Shown here: positions 22,700-35,882 of the stretch, piece by piece
Position numbering within the stretch: position 1 is the stretch's first letter
How the letters are laid out: the number at the start of each line of letters is the position of its first letter
Origin: Eucalyptus grandis
Lineage: Eukaryota > Streptophyta > Magnoliopsida > Myrtales > Myrtaceae
Direction: 5' to 3'
Assembly (NCBI RefSeq): GCF_016545825.1
Contig: NC_052619.1
Span: 47,616,127-47,680,126 of the forward strand
DNA length: 64,000 bases
Notes under the pieces: generated by a model
The model's database searches: none
Told to the model about the DNA's origin: nothing
The model's input: only the letters and a program-made list of their open reading frames with translations
Made by a program: the position numbers and the translations under genes

Positions 22700-23330
22700 G
22701 TACGTTAAGAACTCTCAAGAATGCAATCGATCAAAACAATACTTGCTTCTTTAAGGATTACCTAATTCCAGCTTCGGTTCACGGAAAAGTACTGAACATC
22801 ATCAAGTACGGGACAGCATCCCCTTTGAGCTGCAAGATAGAACATCACACATGTTGCTAAAATTAAACTTCCATTACGACCTAATGAAAATTTCTGGTCC
22901 CTTCAGAAAGGACTTTGTTCGGGGCGAAAGAGGGGCGAGAAGAAGAAGATGCTGGATGGAAATGAAAGAAATGGTCGTGTAAGATTGTTTCCGTGGTATG
23001 AGGGAATGCCTCGCCCATCCAATTACTGAACCTACTGATTTCATTCATGCCACATGTCCCACGAAGATTTTCGACTGTCCGAGCGGAGGAGTCTTCAATG
23101 AAGCTGCGGTGGCTCTTGCCGGTGGAGAAGAGACGGATCCAAGAGGCTCTGCGGGAGGGGTTCACCGGAGAAACCCTGGTGACGGTCTTCGATAGCTGAT
23201 ACGAGGGAGTGGAATTGCGGGCCAGATGAGAAGGGAAATGTATGAGCCGAGTGTCGGCAGAATATGGGCCGACTCGGCCCATCGAAGATAATGACATTGT
23301 TGTGCCTAAATTATACAAGGGTAATTGAAG
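22700..23330 (-). pseudogene. Collapsed HISN5 pseudogene (exon 8 fused next to exon 1)
   Basis: The minus strand holds, in 5' to 3' order, HISN5 upstream flank, an exon 1 homologue without its ATG (the parent's [20 protein letters not shown] appears as TVTRVSPVNPSRRASWIRLF), then a direct jump near 23070 to the 3' end of intron 7. Exon 8 (SSKGMLSRT, near 22801-22830) and its 3' flank follow. Exons 2-7, about 4.4 kb in the parent, are missing. The jump falls after the word cccacgaagattttc, which in the parent lies at about 3475-3490. Introns are retained, so it is a deleted DNA copy. Confidence 0.9.
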
Positions 23331-26300
23331 TGAATGTGCAAAGTGGTCTCGAAATGTAAAACTCAAATGTGTATTTTGTATTTTCAAAAGCATGAGGTAT
23401 ATAGATGGCTGTTGGATGAAAGATAAAACATATTTTTAATATTTTCCCTTGATAGTCTAGATTTATGCAACTCCCGTGGGCCCTAAAGGAGTTTGTAACT
23501 AGCTAGCTATCATTTGATCCCGATTGCACAAAACACGAATCAAACGTGAATGTTCGTTCATTTTAGTGCTTCCGCGTTTGAAGTTTTGTGCTCGTAGCGT
23601 CATCATTGTCAGTCACCTTAGTTTTTAGATGAGTGCATGGATATGCGGGTTTGGATAGAAAACATCTAGTCAAAAGCTTGTTTACAACATATTTATCTAT
23701 CTATATTCAAATCTACATAAATAACATGAACCACATCTGCGATAGCCACATAACATATTTTGCACGGTCACATTTCAAAATTGCCGGACAAAATTTTTCT
23801 CTCTGAATATCCATCACGGGTATTATATATTTCTATGAAAAGTAGACAATTACGAAGTTAAAAGCATCACACTCGGCAAAAATGAAGAATTGTCAATCTT
23901 GTATGAGATGCGATAGTGTTTGATATGCCTTTCACTTTTAGCTTTCAACTTTTTCCTAACTCCAAGAATATCAAGTCATAACTTTTTATCACATTAAACA
24001 TCCCAAATCTTTAAAAATATAGAGATACTAATATTCAGAAGCATAAAAAAGATTTCACAACTAAAAAAAATTAAAGTAGTCTTTATTTTTCCTGAATAAA
24101 GTATTTTTACTTTTACAGGAAATTCCACCATGAGATTTTGATGCCTTTTCGGTTAGCTCCTTTATTTTTATTTAGTTTTTTGCTCATTGGTTTTTTTTTT
24201 TTTTAAGGTCGTATTGTTTTGGCTTTTTCGTAATAATTGAAACTTTTGCCCGAATTCATTGTATAATAACATCAATCGCATTGTTCGCCTTTTTCCCATT
24301 CATAGCTGTCCCGCACGTGTGGTGGCTCCCGTGGGGTTAGTTTTTTTGGCAAATCCGTGGGGTTAGTTAAAAACTTAAAAGATTGCTTTTGTAAAGTAAT
24401 GTAATTATATTCAACCAAAAAAAGTAATGTAATTATTAATCGCCTTTATTAAAAGCAAAGATTTGGTTATGCATCGTCTGTTAATTTAAGGTGGCTGGTG
24501 GGTTGATTAGATAGTACTCAAGCCGGACACGACATGAGATTAATTTTTTAAAGTTTTTCTAATCTAAACTTTGCCATGCATAGATTTAATGTTATTTTCA
24601 ACTCGAAATATCTAAAACTTTAATGTATGAATATCAATACCTTTTTTATAATTTTTTAAAATCTTGGTGGGAAGGTGTCACAATCCATGAATCTTCTCAT
24701 ACTTGTGATACTTTTGAATGGTATTTGGAGTTATTGAGTGAAGAGTGAGAATGTAGAATGGATAAATAGAATTGGTCCGTGAGAGTGGTGTCAAGACAAT
24801 GGACACTAAAAAATCTAGGATCGAAGAATTATATTACTTAGGAATAAATAGGATTGGCCTCCTATGCACAAACTGGTTATGAGCTAATGCCACTCTTCTA
24901 ATAAGATCATAGTAGGGCAAAATAAATTTTTTAGCCTAAAAAGATCTCATGTCTAGACACTTGAGTTAAGTTGGGTGTGATACAATCTTGGCTAAGGAAA
25001 CTATTTGCCATTTGTTCTCTAGAACAACTATGAAATGAAGGATGGCCTAGTGAATTCCACTCACCAGGCAATGCACGGGCTGTTCTGCGGCCAAGGAACT
25101 GCCAGCCTTCATTCCATAATTGGTCCAAAGAATAAAGGACGAATAGCTTTCTTAGTCGAGATCGTATCACGCCCAACTTAACACAAACGGTTAGTCCATC
25201 GAGTAAGACAATAAATTTCTTTAAATTCAACAACAGGTTTCACCAGCCATGGCCTCATTAGAAAAGCGGTATCAACTCCTACCAATTTGCACATAGGAGG
25301 TCAACCCCGCCTTCAGAACTCTTAAATAATAATGTAATATTTGGATCATAGAATTTATAGTACCAACCGTCCTAACGTCACATCTATGGACCAATTATTT
25401 TTATCCCCTTTGCATCTTCACTCTTTATTTGATAATCTCAAGCATAACTTATTAGTGTCACAACTACAGAAGGATTCATGGACCATGACGGAAGGCAAAA
25501 ACATATTTCTTAAAATTCTCTAAATAGAGCTAATTGCGTCACAACAAAGCGCATTTTCTTGTCAACAATGATCCCTTCATTTGCTCGAACCGTTATAGTA
25601 TTTTGCTATTTGCTTAGCAGGCATTGCCTTGGCCACTAGGATTCGTTCATGTAGGATTGATCTTGTATATTATAAATTTTTACTACTTGCGTAAATGAGA
25701 ATTAGCACAAAAAGAAAAAAACCGCACCGACCCTTACTTTGGTGATATGGTATATGCCACTCCAAGATTGTCCATTTTTTGCTAATTTCAGTGAGACTAT
25801 CTTGACAAAATCGTAGGGCATAATTTGAACCGTTTAATTCTGTAAAACCTAAACCTCTCAACTCTCCTGGTGGTCGAGAGTCTTCGATCTTCGAGATCAT
25901 GCTGCGGGATCGAGACATTTTCTAATTTTAAAAGGGTTTCAATCCGAAATTTGTTCAAATCTTCATGGCCATGTCTGACTATTCGAAATATTTCATTTGC
26001 CCTAAAACGATTCTTGCCGTCACGCACCACCAGATATGATTATCTTGCTTTGCTGTGTGTACTTTGTACGGAACCTGCCTTTAGTTGATGCCTATTGTTG
26101 AATTCAAGGTGGGACGGTTGGACTTGGCAGTGTCGTGCAATGAACGGCTAAAGAAAACGAAAGAAAAGATGATCGACATTATCATTCAATAAAGGCAGGA
26201 CGGCCCACCGTCTAACGTGTGGTTTTGGTCGTGCCACCAATTCCATGTCCCGTACGCAGCTACGAGCCGAACATGAGTTGCCACAGCTAGGCAAGTTACG

Positions 26301-26840
26301 CAATTTCCTCAAGGACAAGAGCTTTGACTCTCTCACTCCATATGACAATTTTCGAGCCCTATTAGTACATCAGACCGGTTATGTTCGTGCCATGCCTTGT
26401 CGCTGTCGAGATTGCTTAATTTGACGATTATTATATGAATGAATCTTGGATATTCATAAGTAAAAATACATTAGAAAAATGTTATACTTAAAGGTAATGA
26501 TCACTATGATAAATTTGAGTTTCTCTCGTTATACTCATTTTGCCTTAACTCCAGGTGATAAGTCTCTTGTTTAGCATGGGTGAACTTCACTCTCTAATAC
26601 AGAGTTTGATAGGTCTCTCTCAACCTATGTAGGTTTTTTCTATTTTCTATTTTTCAAAAATGGAATTATTTTATGATAACGTCACTACTTTTAAGGAAAA
26701 TATCAAACACACGCCTCATTTCTGACGCAATAACCACTTGTATACGTATATTTTTGTAAATACCATGCACCCATATCGAAACAAAATTGAAAAGACCAAA
26801 TAGCTTCTTCTTGCAAACTCATTTTAGCACCCTTCTTAAA
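23300..26840. repeat. Tandem unit 1 of 3 (non-coding)
   Basis: First of three diverged direct repeats. Landmarks shared by all three: aaaagtagacaa..acgaagt (23842 here), a CACGTG box followed by gtggctac/ccc (24314), actttgtacgga (26060), ctaacgtgtggttttggtc (26212) and a final gtaggttttttctattttct (26630). This unit lacks about 0.9 kb corresponding to 28850-29860 of unit 2 and has gained a foldback (24670-25500). No frame is conserved between units, so coding is unlikely. Confidence 0.8.
24670..25500. repeat. Large foldback insertion, about 830 bp
   Basis: This stretch has no counterpart in units 2 and 3. It is an inverted repeat over almost its full length. Outer arms: ccatgaatcttctcatacttgtg against the complement of 25440-25480. 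Middle: ggcctcctatgcacaaactgg against the complement of ccaatttgcacataggaggtc. Inner: ttaagttgggtgtgatac against gtatcacgcccaacttaa. The arms are roughly 375 bases with a centre near 25065-25090. The inner 83 bases pair at about 80 per cent, many differences being of the kind that still pair as G:U in RNA. Confidence 0.8.
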
Positions 26841-29800
26841 ATTTGGATTGTTTGGATGATGTGAGAATTCTAGATTGCGGATGGGTATTTTGAGAAAGAT
26901 AGTGACATTTCTATAAGTATATCATAGAAGGATAATTGAAGTGGCCTTAAAAGGTAAACTCAAGTATGTATTTGATGTTTTCAAAAGTAAGCAATGTATA
27001 TAAATGATCATTGAATGAAAGGTGAGATATATTTTTGATAATTTTCCCTCGATTTCTACAGTGGAGTTCGTATGTAGCTAGCTATCAGTTGATTACAATT
27101 GCACTAAACATGAATCAAACGTGAGGGTTTCATTGATCTTAGTGCTCTGTATTCGAAGTTTTGCGTTTGTCTGTGTCATCATTGTCATTCACCCTTTAGT
27201 TTAGACGAGTGTGATTTGCATAGGATACACCTAGTCAAAAGCTTGTCCAGAACCTTTATCTCTTGTTTTCTCTATAACTAAATCTATATAAATAACACGA
27301 ATCGCATCTTTGATAACCATCTCGCATATTTCTCGTAATCATTTTGCTATATATTCCCACGAAAAGTAGACAACTACGAAGTCTAAAGCATCATAATTGG
27401 CAGAGTTCAAAAGATTGTCATCTTCCATAAAATTGGGTCCTTTAGAGTTCTTGACGTGTTTTTGACCTCTAACTTCCGAACTTGTTTCTTAGCTGTGGGA
27501 ATATCAAGCCATATAACTTTAGAATATCGAACACCCCATATCTTTAAAACTATTAATATATTAGCATTTAAAAGCATCGAACATTTTTCATAATTTAAAA
27601 AAATCAAAATTATATAATTTCCTCAAAAAGTACCTTTTACTTTATACGGGAAATTCAACCACGAGATTTGGATGCTTTTTTTATTAGCTATAAGACCAAC
27701 CAAACAAATTATAGTCTTATCTATGCTCACCTCTTTCTACTGAATTGATATCGGGTCTCGATTCTAATGACTTTTCTCTAATTCTTCTTCTTCTTTTTAT
27801 TTATTTTTTTTTTTTTTTTTTTTATCTTTTTAGCTTTTTGGTTATAATTGAAACCATTTGCACGGATGCATTGCATCTATAATTTGGTGGGCGAATTCAT
27901 CATGATCTTAGCTCAATCATGGTTTACTTTTAGAAGCAGGAAAGATTCGTCTTTGGTTCGAATTGGAAAACTAGGGAAAAGTGGGATTCGTATCATTCAC
28001 ATGTAACTTCCCGTACGTGAGGGTCGGCAATCAGCACCCCTCACACGATGACATCGATCGCAGCAAACTTTTGTCCTTTTCTTCCCCCAATTCATCGTAT
28101 GCCCGTCCCACACGTGTGGTGGCTACCATTGGGTTAGTTAAAAGCTTATTAAAGATTACTTTAATAAAGTAAAGTAATTATTAATTGCATTTATTAAAAG
28201 CAAAGGTTGGTTTACGTGTCCTCTGTCAATTTGGGGGCAGCTCGTCGACGGAGTAGATGGTGGTAAACCCAAACATGATTTTACATTATTTTTATCTCAA
28301 AAGATCTAAAACTTTAACAGCGCATGGATACCAAATTTTTTTTCTTATTTGTAATTTTACAGAATTTACATGATATTTTAAAATCTAGTAGAAGAGTGAA
28401 AACGCATTTTTTTAAAATTTTAATAGAGTTGGTAGCATTACGACACACCCTATCAATAATCATTCATTTGCTTGAGTTGTGATGGTATTGCTATTTGCTC
28501 AATCAACACTGCCCTCAGCACTAGGATTCATTCATGTAGGTTTGACCTTCTCTGCAATGTAATATTTTTGCTAATTATAAATTTTTACTACCCAAGTAAG
28601 GAAAAATTAGCCCACAAAAAGGAAAACACCAGCACTACCCTTACTATGGCAATGTAATATGCCTCTCTAAGATTGTCCATTTCTTGCTATTTTTCAGTAA
28701 GACTATTTTATGTTGTTGTAACTTGGATAGAATTTTAGAGAATATCTAAATACCAATTTCTCTTAAACCTCTTTAGACTCATGGTGGTTGGAAGTCTTCA
28801 ATCTTAGTCATGTTGAGTAATCCAGCAGAAGGGTGAATTTTGCTTGGCCAGAGGTTAAAAAAGGCAAAATGATTTTTTTTTTTTTTTTGGGGGGGGGGGA
28901 CATCAATCTTCTCCTTCAATTTTAATTGAATTGATTAGCCAAATGAGAAAATAAAACAACAAGATGATGACTTATCAAATCAGTACATTCCACTGAAGAG
29001 AAATTAGTGAACGATGCAATATTCATTTATGTATTTCAATTTAATAATTAGGTACGTTCTATTTAACTTAGGGATTTCAAAGGATGATTAAACTTCAAAG
29101 AGCACAAAACTCTAAAAGTCATCACAAGTTAAAGCAAATTGCAATAAAAATGTTTTCTTAGGGTTCATTGGTTTCACCGAAACTTCTTATTGCTAGAAAT
29201 TTCTTTTCAGGAAATTCAATTTTAGAGAAAATAAATTATTTTCCTTTGTTCATTTACAGTGAAAACAAGTTGAAAATTTTGATTTTATGGCATTGAATAA
29301 CAAATGAATCCACTAAGGACAGCTTGTATAGTTAAAAATGACATGTATCTACTAACCAATTAGAAACAACTTCTTCTTTTGTTGTTCTGTAATTCATCAA
29401 AATAACAAGAATTACAAAGAAATTAGAGAAGAGTTAAGCATTAATGAAATATATTTATGATGTGGTAACACAAGATTTATGAAAAGAACATATGAGACTT
29501 ATTGGCAAAATTTGATGGGAGATAGTCAATAAACAATGAAGTGACTTACTTTTCTCACTTGAACACATGGCAACAGTGTAAGAAAAATGATTTCATTCTT
29601 GTTAGGAGATGCAATTATTTATCTTTTTAATACGTACTTCTTGTTTTCAGTCCACAAAAAAACAATTTCCATCTATCGATTAGCTTTTAGTCATTTGTAT
29701 GTCGGAAAGCCTGAAAGCAATTTTTCAGGAATGATTTTCATCAAACAAACTGACTTTACTCGAACATATAGGGAGTACCACTGTTCAAAGTATTTTATTT

Positions 29801-30730
29801 CCCTTAAATAATTCATGTTGTCCCACACCATTAAAAATTTAAGTCGTCCAATAACACGTTTTGAACAAGTATCTGCTCTGCCCTACTTAGATCGGGTGCT
29901 TGTACTTTGTACGGAAATTATTGCCTTTTTCTTCTTGATGCCTAGTGTTGAATTTAACGTGGGGAGGTTGGATTTTTGTCAAAGATTATGCAATAAAACG
30001 CCCAAAAGCAAAAGAAGAAAGATGATTGATATGTCATCGCGCAATAATAGGATGTATGGTCCCAGCGCCTAACGTGTGGTTTTGGTCATGTCGTGGGAGG
30101 AGTTGCGCGATTGCGGCGACCCACCATTTCCATGTCCTCTACGCAGCAATGAGGCGAACATGCGTTGCTACAACTAGTGAAAGTTACACCTCGTAGCACT
30201 TCGATTTCCTCAAGGGCAAAGGAGCTTTGACAATTCCACTCCATATGACAATTTTCGAGCCCTCGGAGTACATTGCGCGGGTTATGTCTATGTCATTTCC
30301 GATTATTGTTGAGATAGCTTAATTTGATTATGATACGAGGGGATTTTGGATTTTTGTAACTAAAAGTTGCACTTGGAGGCAATCATCATCACGATAAATT
30401 TAGGTTTCTCTCTCTCACTATGCTCATCTTGCCCTAGCTCCATATGATAAACCTCTTGTTTAGTGTCGAGGAACTCAACTCTCTAATATAGAGTTTGATG
30501 GACTTCTTTCAACTTGTGTAGGCTTTTCCTTTTCTTGTTTTTCAAAAATGAACTTATTTCATGTCAGTGTCGTTATTTTAAAGGTAAATATCAAAAGCAC
30601 TCCTCGCTTTTGGCACACTAACCACTTACATACCTCTAGCTTTGTAAATACCATTCACATATATCTAAACAAAACTCATATTGAAAAGACTAAATTGCTT
30701 CTCCTTGCAAACTCATTTTAGCATCCTTCC
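26841..30730. repeat. Tandem unit 2 of 3 (non-coding)
   Basis: The longest unit. It starts at ggattgtttggatgatgtgagaa and repeats all the landmarks of unit 1: aaaagtagacaactacgaag (27364), CACGTG (28111), actttgtacgga (29909) and ctaacgtgtggttttggtc (30069). It includes a T-then-G homopolymer at about 28870-28900 and an AT-rich 1-kb part absent from unit 1. Short frames here do not persist in the sister units. Confidence 0.8.
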
Positions 30731-33700
30731 TAAAGTTTGGATTAGTGGTTGATGTGAGAATTAAGGATAGAGGATGGGTATTTTCTGAAAAATAAAGATA
30801 ATTTTTTAAGTATATTATACAAGAATAATAGAAGTGGGTGTGCAAAGTAATCTCAAAAGGTAAAATTGAAGCATGTATTTGGTGCTTTCAAAGCAAGAGA
30901 TATCTAAATGATCAATGGATAAAATGTGAGATATATTTTTGATAATTTTTCCTTGATTCTCCACATTTATGCAACTCATGTGAACGATAGAAGAGTTTGT
31001 TATTAACTAGCTGTCACTTGATTACAATCGCACTAAACATGAATCAAACGCAAAGGGAATCATTCACCCTAATGTTTACATAGTGCGATTTGGATAGGAT
31101 ATATCTTTTTTTTTTTTGGGCCTGCAATAGGATGCATCTATTCAAAAGCTTGTTTTCTCATGCTTTCTCTATGACTAAATTATATATATATAACATGAAC
31201 TACGTCTCAAATAGCCATCTCACATATTTCCCATTATCATCTTGCTATATATTCCCATGAAAAGTAGACAACTATAAAGTCAAAAATATCATAATTGGCA
31301 AAATTTCAAAGGATTATCATCTTCAATGAAATTGGGTCTTTGAGAGTGTTTGATACATCTTTCATCTTTAACTTCCAAATTTGTCTCTTAGCTCTGAGAA
31401 TATCAAGTCATACCTTTATAATATCAAACACCCAAATCATTAAAAATATACAAATATTAGCATTTAAAAGAATCAAACATTTTTCATGATTAAAAAAAGT
31501 ATTATTTAATTTTCTAAAAAAGCATTTTACTTTTATAAGAAACTCAATCACGAGATTTTAATGCTATTTCAATTAGCTATAGACTAACCAAACACGTTAT
31601 AATCCTGTTTCTAGTTAGCCATTTTTAACGAATGAGTATTGAATTTCAATTTCATAGGCTATTCTCTCGTTCCTTTTTTCTTTTAGCTTTTTGGTTATAA
31701 TTGAAAACATTTGCTCGAATGCACTGCATCTATAGTCTGGTGGGTGCCTTCATCATGATCTTGGCTCGATTATGTTACTTTTAGAAGCAGGAAAGATTCG
31801 TTTTGGTTCGAAATTTTTTTGGTCGAAATTTTGGTTCGGCTTGAACATGGGGAAAAGTGCGGTTCTTATCAATCACATGCAACTTTCCGTACGTGAGGGT
31901 CGGCAATCAGCAGCCCTCGCACGCAATGTTTTGCCCTCGCACGATGGCATCGATCGCAGGAAACTTTTGTCCCTTTTGCCCCCAATTCATCGTATGCCCG
32001 TCCCACACGTGTCGTGGCTATCGTAGGTTTAGTTAAAAACTTATTAAAGTTTAATAAAGTAACGTAAAATTATTAATCGCATTTATTAAAAGCAAAGATT
32101 GCGTTACGTGTCGTCTGTTAATTTGGGGGCGGTTCGTCGGCAGATTAGACGGTAGTCAAACCCAATTTGATATGGGATTAATTTTTAATTGTTATCTACT
32201 TTAAACTTTGCGATAAAAAGATTTTATATTGTTTTCAACTTGGAAAAATCTAAAACTCTAACGGCACAGGGACACTGGGTACTCTAATATTATAAAATTT
32301 GGTAGAAAAGCGGAAATGCATTTCTTGAAATTTTAACAGAATTGATAGCGTCACAACACAATCCATCATCTTGTTGTGAGCAATCCTTAATTTGCTTGAG
32401 TCGGGATAGTATTGCTTTTTGTCTAGTTGGTATTGCTATGGGCATTAGGATTCGTTTATTTAGAATTGATCTTGTCTACAACATAATATCTTTACTATCC
32501 AAGTAGGTAAAAATAAGTGCAAAAAGGAAAAAAAAACCCCACACCAACCCTTGCTGTGGCAATGTAGAAGGCCACTCCAAGATTGTCCATTTCTTGCTAA
32601 TTTATCAATAGGACTATTTTATGTTGTCGTGACTCGGATAAAATTGTAGAGAATATCTAAATGTGACTCGGATAGAATTGTAGAGAATATCGAAATACCA
32701 TTTTAGCCTAAACCTCTCCAGACTCATGGTGGTTGGAAGTCTTTCAATCTTCATCATGTTGAGTAATCTAGCAGAAAGATGAATGTAGTGAAAAAAAGTG
32801 TGTGTGTGTGTGTGGGGTGTGGGGGGGGGGTGGGTGGAGTTTAATAAAGTGATTAGCCAAAATAATAAGTCAATGACTTATCAAATCAGTACATTCCACT
32901 GAAGAAAAATGGTGATCGATGCAATATTCATTTATTTTCAATTTTATAATTAAGTATATGGTATATAGATTAGGCATGTCTAAAGGTGATTAAACATCGA
33001 AGGTACAAAACTCCGAAAGGCATAGTGAAATAAAGTAACCGCAATCAAGATATTTTCTTAGGGTTCATTGGTTTTACTAACTTCTTGTTGCTAAAAAGAA
33101 AATAAAATATTTTCTCCTGTCTGTTTAAGTAGAAAACAAGTTTTAAAAATTGGTTGCATGGCATTCAATAAATAATGAATCTACTAAAGACAACTTGTAT
33201 AGTTAAAAATTACTAGTAACGACTAACAAATTAGAATTAACGTCTTTGATTAGTCAGCAATCCACCAAAATAACAAGACTTATGTAACCACATTTGTAAA
33301 ATATCATATATGCTATATATTTTTTTGGGAATGTAAAAGAATATGAACATTAATGAAACATATTCGGGAGATAATAGACAAGATTTTTTTTTGAGATAAT
33401 AGACAAGATTAATGAAATAAAAAAGACGAGACTTATTGACTAAAAATCTTTTAAAAAAATTGATGGGAGATGGTAAATGAAAAAGTAAGGGGACTTATTC
33501 TTTTCACTTGAACACATGGCAATAAATTATGACAAATGATTTCCTTTTTGTATGTAATCATTTTCCTAATCCGAACTTATTATTTTCAATAAATGAATTT
33601 ATTCTCTTCGTTGATCGACTAATGTTTCGTCATTTATAAATTAAAAAGCCTGAAAACAATTTTTTCAGAAATGATTTCCGTCAACCGAACTGACCTAACT

Positions 33701-34490
33701 CTAACATACCGAGAGTCCTACTGTTTGAAGTTTGTGTCTATATATATATATCATGTCGTCCCACACCATTAATAATTTAAGGTTGTCCACGAACTAAATG
33801 ACACGTCTAAGAAATCATCTGCCTCGCCCTACTTTAGCTATGCCTTCTGTACTTTGTACGGAACCATCCCTGCCCGCCCTTTTTCTCGATGCCCAGTGTT
33901 TTAAATTCAACGTGGGGTAGGTCGGATTCCGTCAAAGATTTATGCAATAAAAGACGACCCCATAAAAGCAAAAGAAGAAAGGTCGACGATCGATATGTCA
34001 TCGCGCAATAGAGGCATGGCCCTACCGCCTGTTCCTAACGCGTGGTTCTGGTCATGTCGTGGGGAGGAGTCGTTCGATTGCGGCGACCCACCACTTCCAT
34101 GTCCCGTACGCAGCTACGAGGCGAACGTGAGTTGCTGCAGTCAGTGAAAGTTACGCACTGTGGCCCCCTCGATTTCCTCGAAGAGGCAAAAGAGCTTTTG
34201 ACAGGCTCGCTCCCCAGGACCATTTTTTAGGCCTCGCAGGACCATTCTTATCGTCGTTGAGATAGCTTGAGTTCGATTTTGATACGAGGGACTCTTGGGT
34301 TTTGTAAAGAGGAACGTGTCGGAAAATGATGTTGAGTTTCTCTTGCAATGCTTGTTTTGCTCGGACTCGAATGAAGTCCTCTTGTTTGGTGTCGGGAATT
34401 TGCCACTCTGATCTAGAATTTTAACAAGTTTCTTTTGACCTGTGCAGGTTTTTTTCTGCTCTCTATTTTTTAGCGATAAATTATTTGATG
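30731..34490. repeat. Tandem unit 3 of 3 (non-coding)
   Basis: The third unit repeats the same order of landmarks: aaaagtagacaactataaag (31259), CACGTG (32006), actttgtacgga (33850), and ctaacgcgtggttctggtc (34036). It carries a local 37-bp duplication at about 32633-32695 and a (GT)n/(G)n run at 32798-32840. The right edge of the array is near 34490, after gcaggtttttttctgctctc. Confidence 0.8.
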
Positions 34491-35882
34491 TCCACATTAC
34501 CGACTCGATGCAAGACTAAGTAAATTAGAGAACTCCAAATGCTGAAAGAGCTTGAGGAGCCATAAGCCAATCACACCACGCATATTGGTTCTTTGCTAAA
34601 CTGTTAAGATTCGGCATACAATTACAAGGAATAGAGAGTAAAAGTAAAAAATAGAATTCGAAATATAATGTTTTATCTTTGATTCATCCTTAAACTAGGG
34701 CTACGTTCAACAAATAATTCTATTGAAAATAGCACTTTGCACCTCTCTATTTTATAGAGAAAGAGACTATATATATCTAGTAACTATTCATGAGCCTAAA
34801 ATTATAAGAGTTCAAACTACAAAAGCCCTCTAGTGGCTAGGGGGTGCTACCCCCGTGATCCTGTTGGGTGATCACTGGACTCCGCTCGCTAATCGAGAAG
34901 CGGGACCTTGTGGCTTCTTATGGATAGGAAGCATAAACCACATCCCACCATAGACTAGTGTCATGGCAGTATTCATGAAAGATTTATACACCAGCTCTGC
35001 ATTCATTTTCTTTCATTTTGAGCAAGCAACCAACACTATTTCAATGAGCAGAGTCTAGGGCTGAGGTCAGGCGCACATGTGAAAGCGTGAATAAAGAAAA
35101 GACCCTTCTCTTTATTGAAACTACTAATGTATATCCTGTACCCCATTTTAGTATCGAGATCAAGTTGGCAACTTGGGGGAGCAGAAAGTCACATGCTTTT
35201 TGTTGATTGGTTATGACCACAATAAACCCACTGAATTGTCATTGTTTTTCCCCCCATGCTACTGGCTTTTTTGGACCACCCTCAGGCCTAACTGGTATTT
35301 GCACTATTGATTTCACCTTTTAAAAGTACGGAGAAGAGAAGAGAAGAGAGGAGAGATAGAATGAAGGAGAAGGTATGTGGTCCCTGGGGAAAAGCATGAG
35401 AGACAGGGCACGCAAAATGTCAACCTACTGCGAGGGCTTTGAGGAAAGGTTAGGAGGGATGGGACATTTCTGTTCAAGCTGTGACTCCCATTTGCTTTTC
35501 TGTGACGATTTGGTTGGTATTCATGTGTCCTGTCTTGATTCTCATTGGCTAGGAAAAAAGAAATTGACCAAGCAAAGCAAGAGAACAGTAATACAGTCCA
35601 TAGGCAGGAGTTTGGCAAATGCTGCTTCAGCACTCTTTTAGGGGATTAGGTCGGAGGGAAAATTTGCAAAATGTCCCTTGGGTAACATTAGTGGGTAATG
35701 TGGATTAACTCAGGGCTTAGCATTTATCCAAGCTAGATATCCCACTTGGAGAGGAAAAAAACTTTGTAATATACATCTGGGATCGAGATAAATAGAACTA
35801 GCGTTGCGCTCCTAATAAAGATACACATCTAATGCCCATTCTACCGTCGACTCTGTATTTGTAAATATAATCTGCAGAATTC
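34491..35882. other. Intergenic and 3' flank of the WNK gene
   Basis: No gene is seen. The part near 34600-34980 has the composition of a retroelement remnant (a TATATATAT stretch and a GC-rich patch at 34830-34910) but no ends can be fixed. The last few hundred bases before 35883 would include the WNK 3' untranslated region. Confidence 0.5.

Noticed and set aside
24966..25183. Known plant microRNA precursor in the inner stem of the large foldback
   Set aside because: The arms match none of the conserved mature plant microRNAs I can recall, so only an uncharacterised hairpin is reported.
26148..34223. Short minus-strand frames with SCVRDME in tandem units 1 and 3
   Set aside because: The shared word comes from DNA similarity between units; the surrounding frames do not persist and unit 2 does not keep it.
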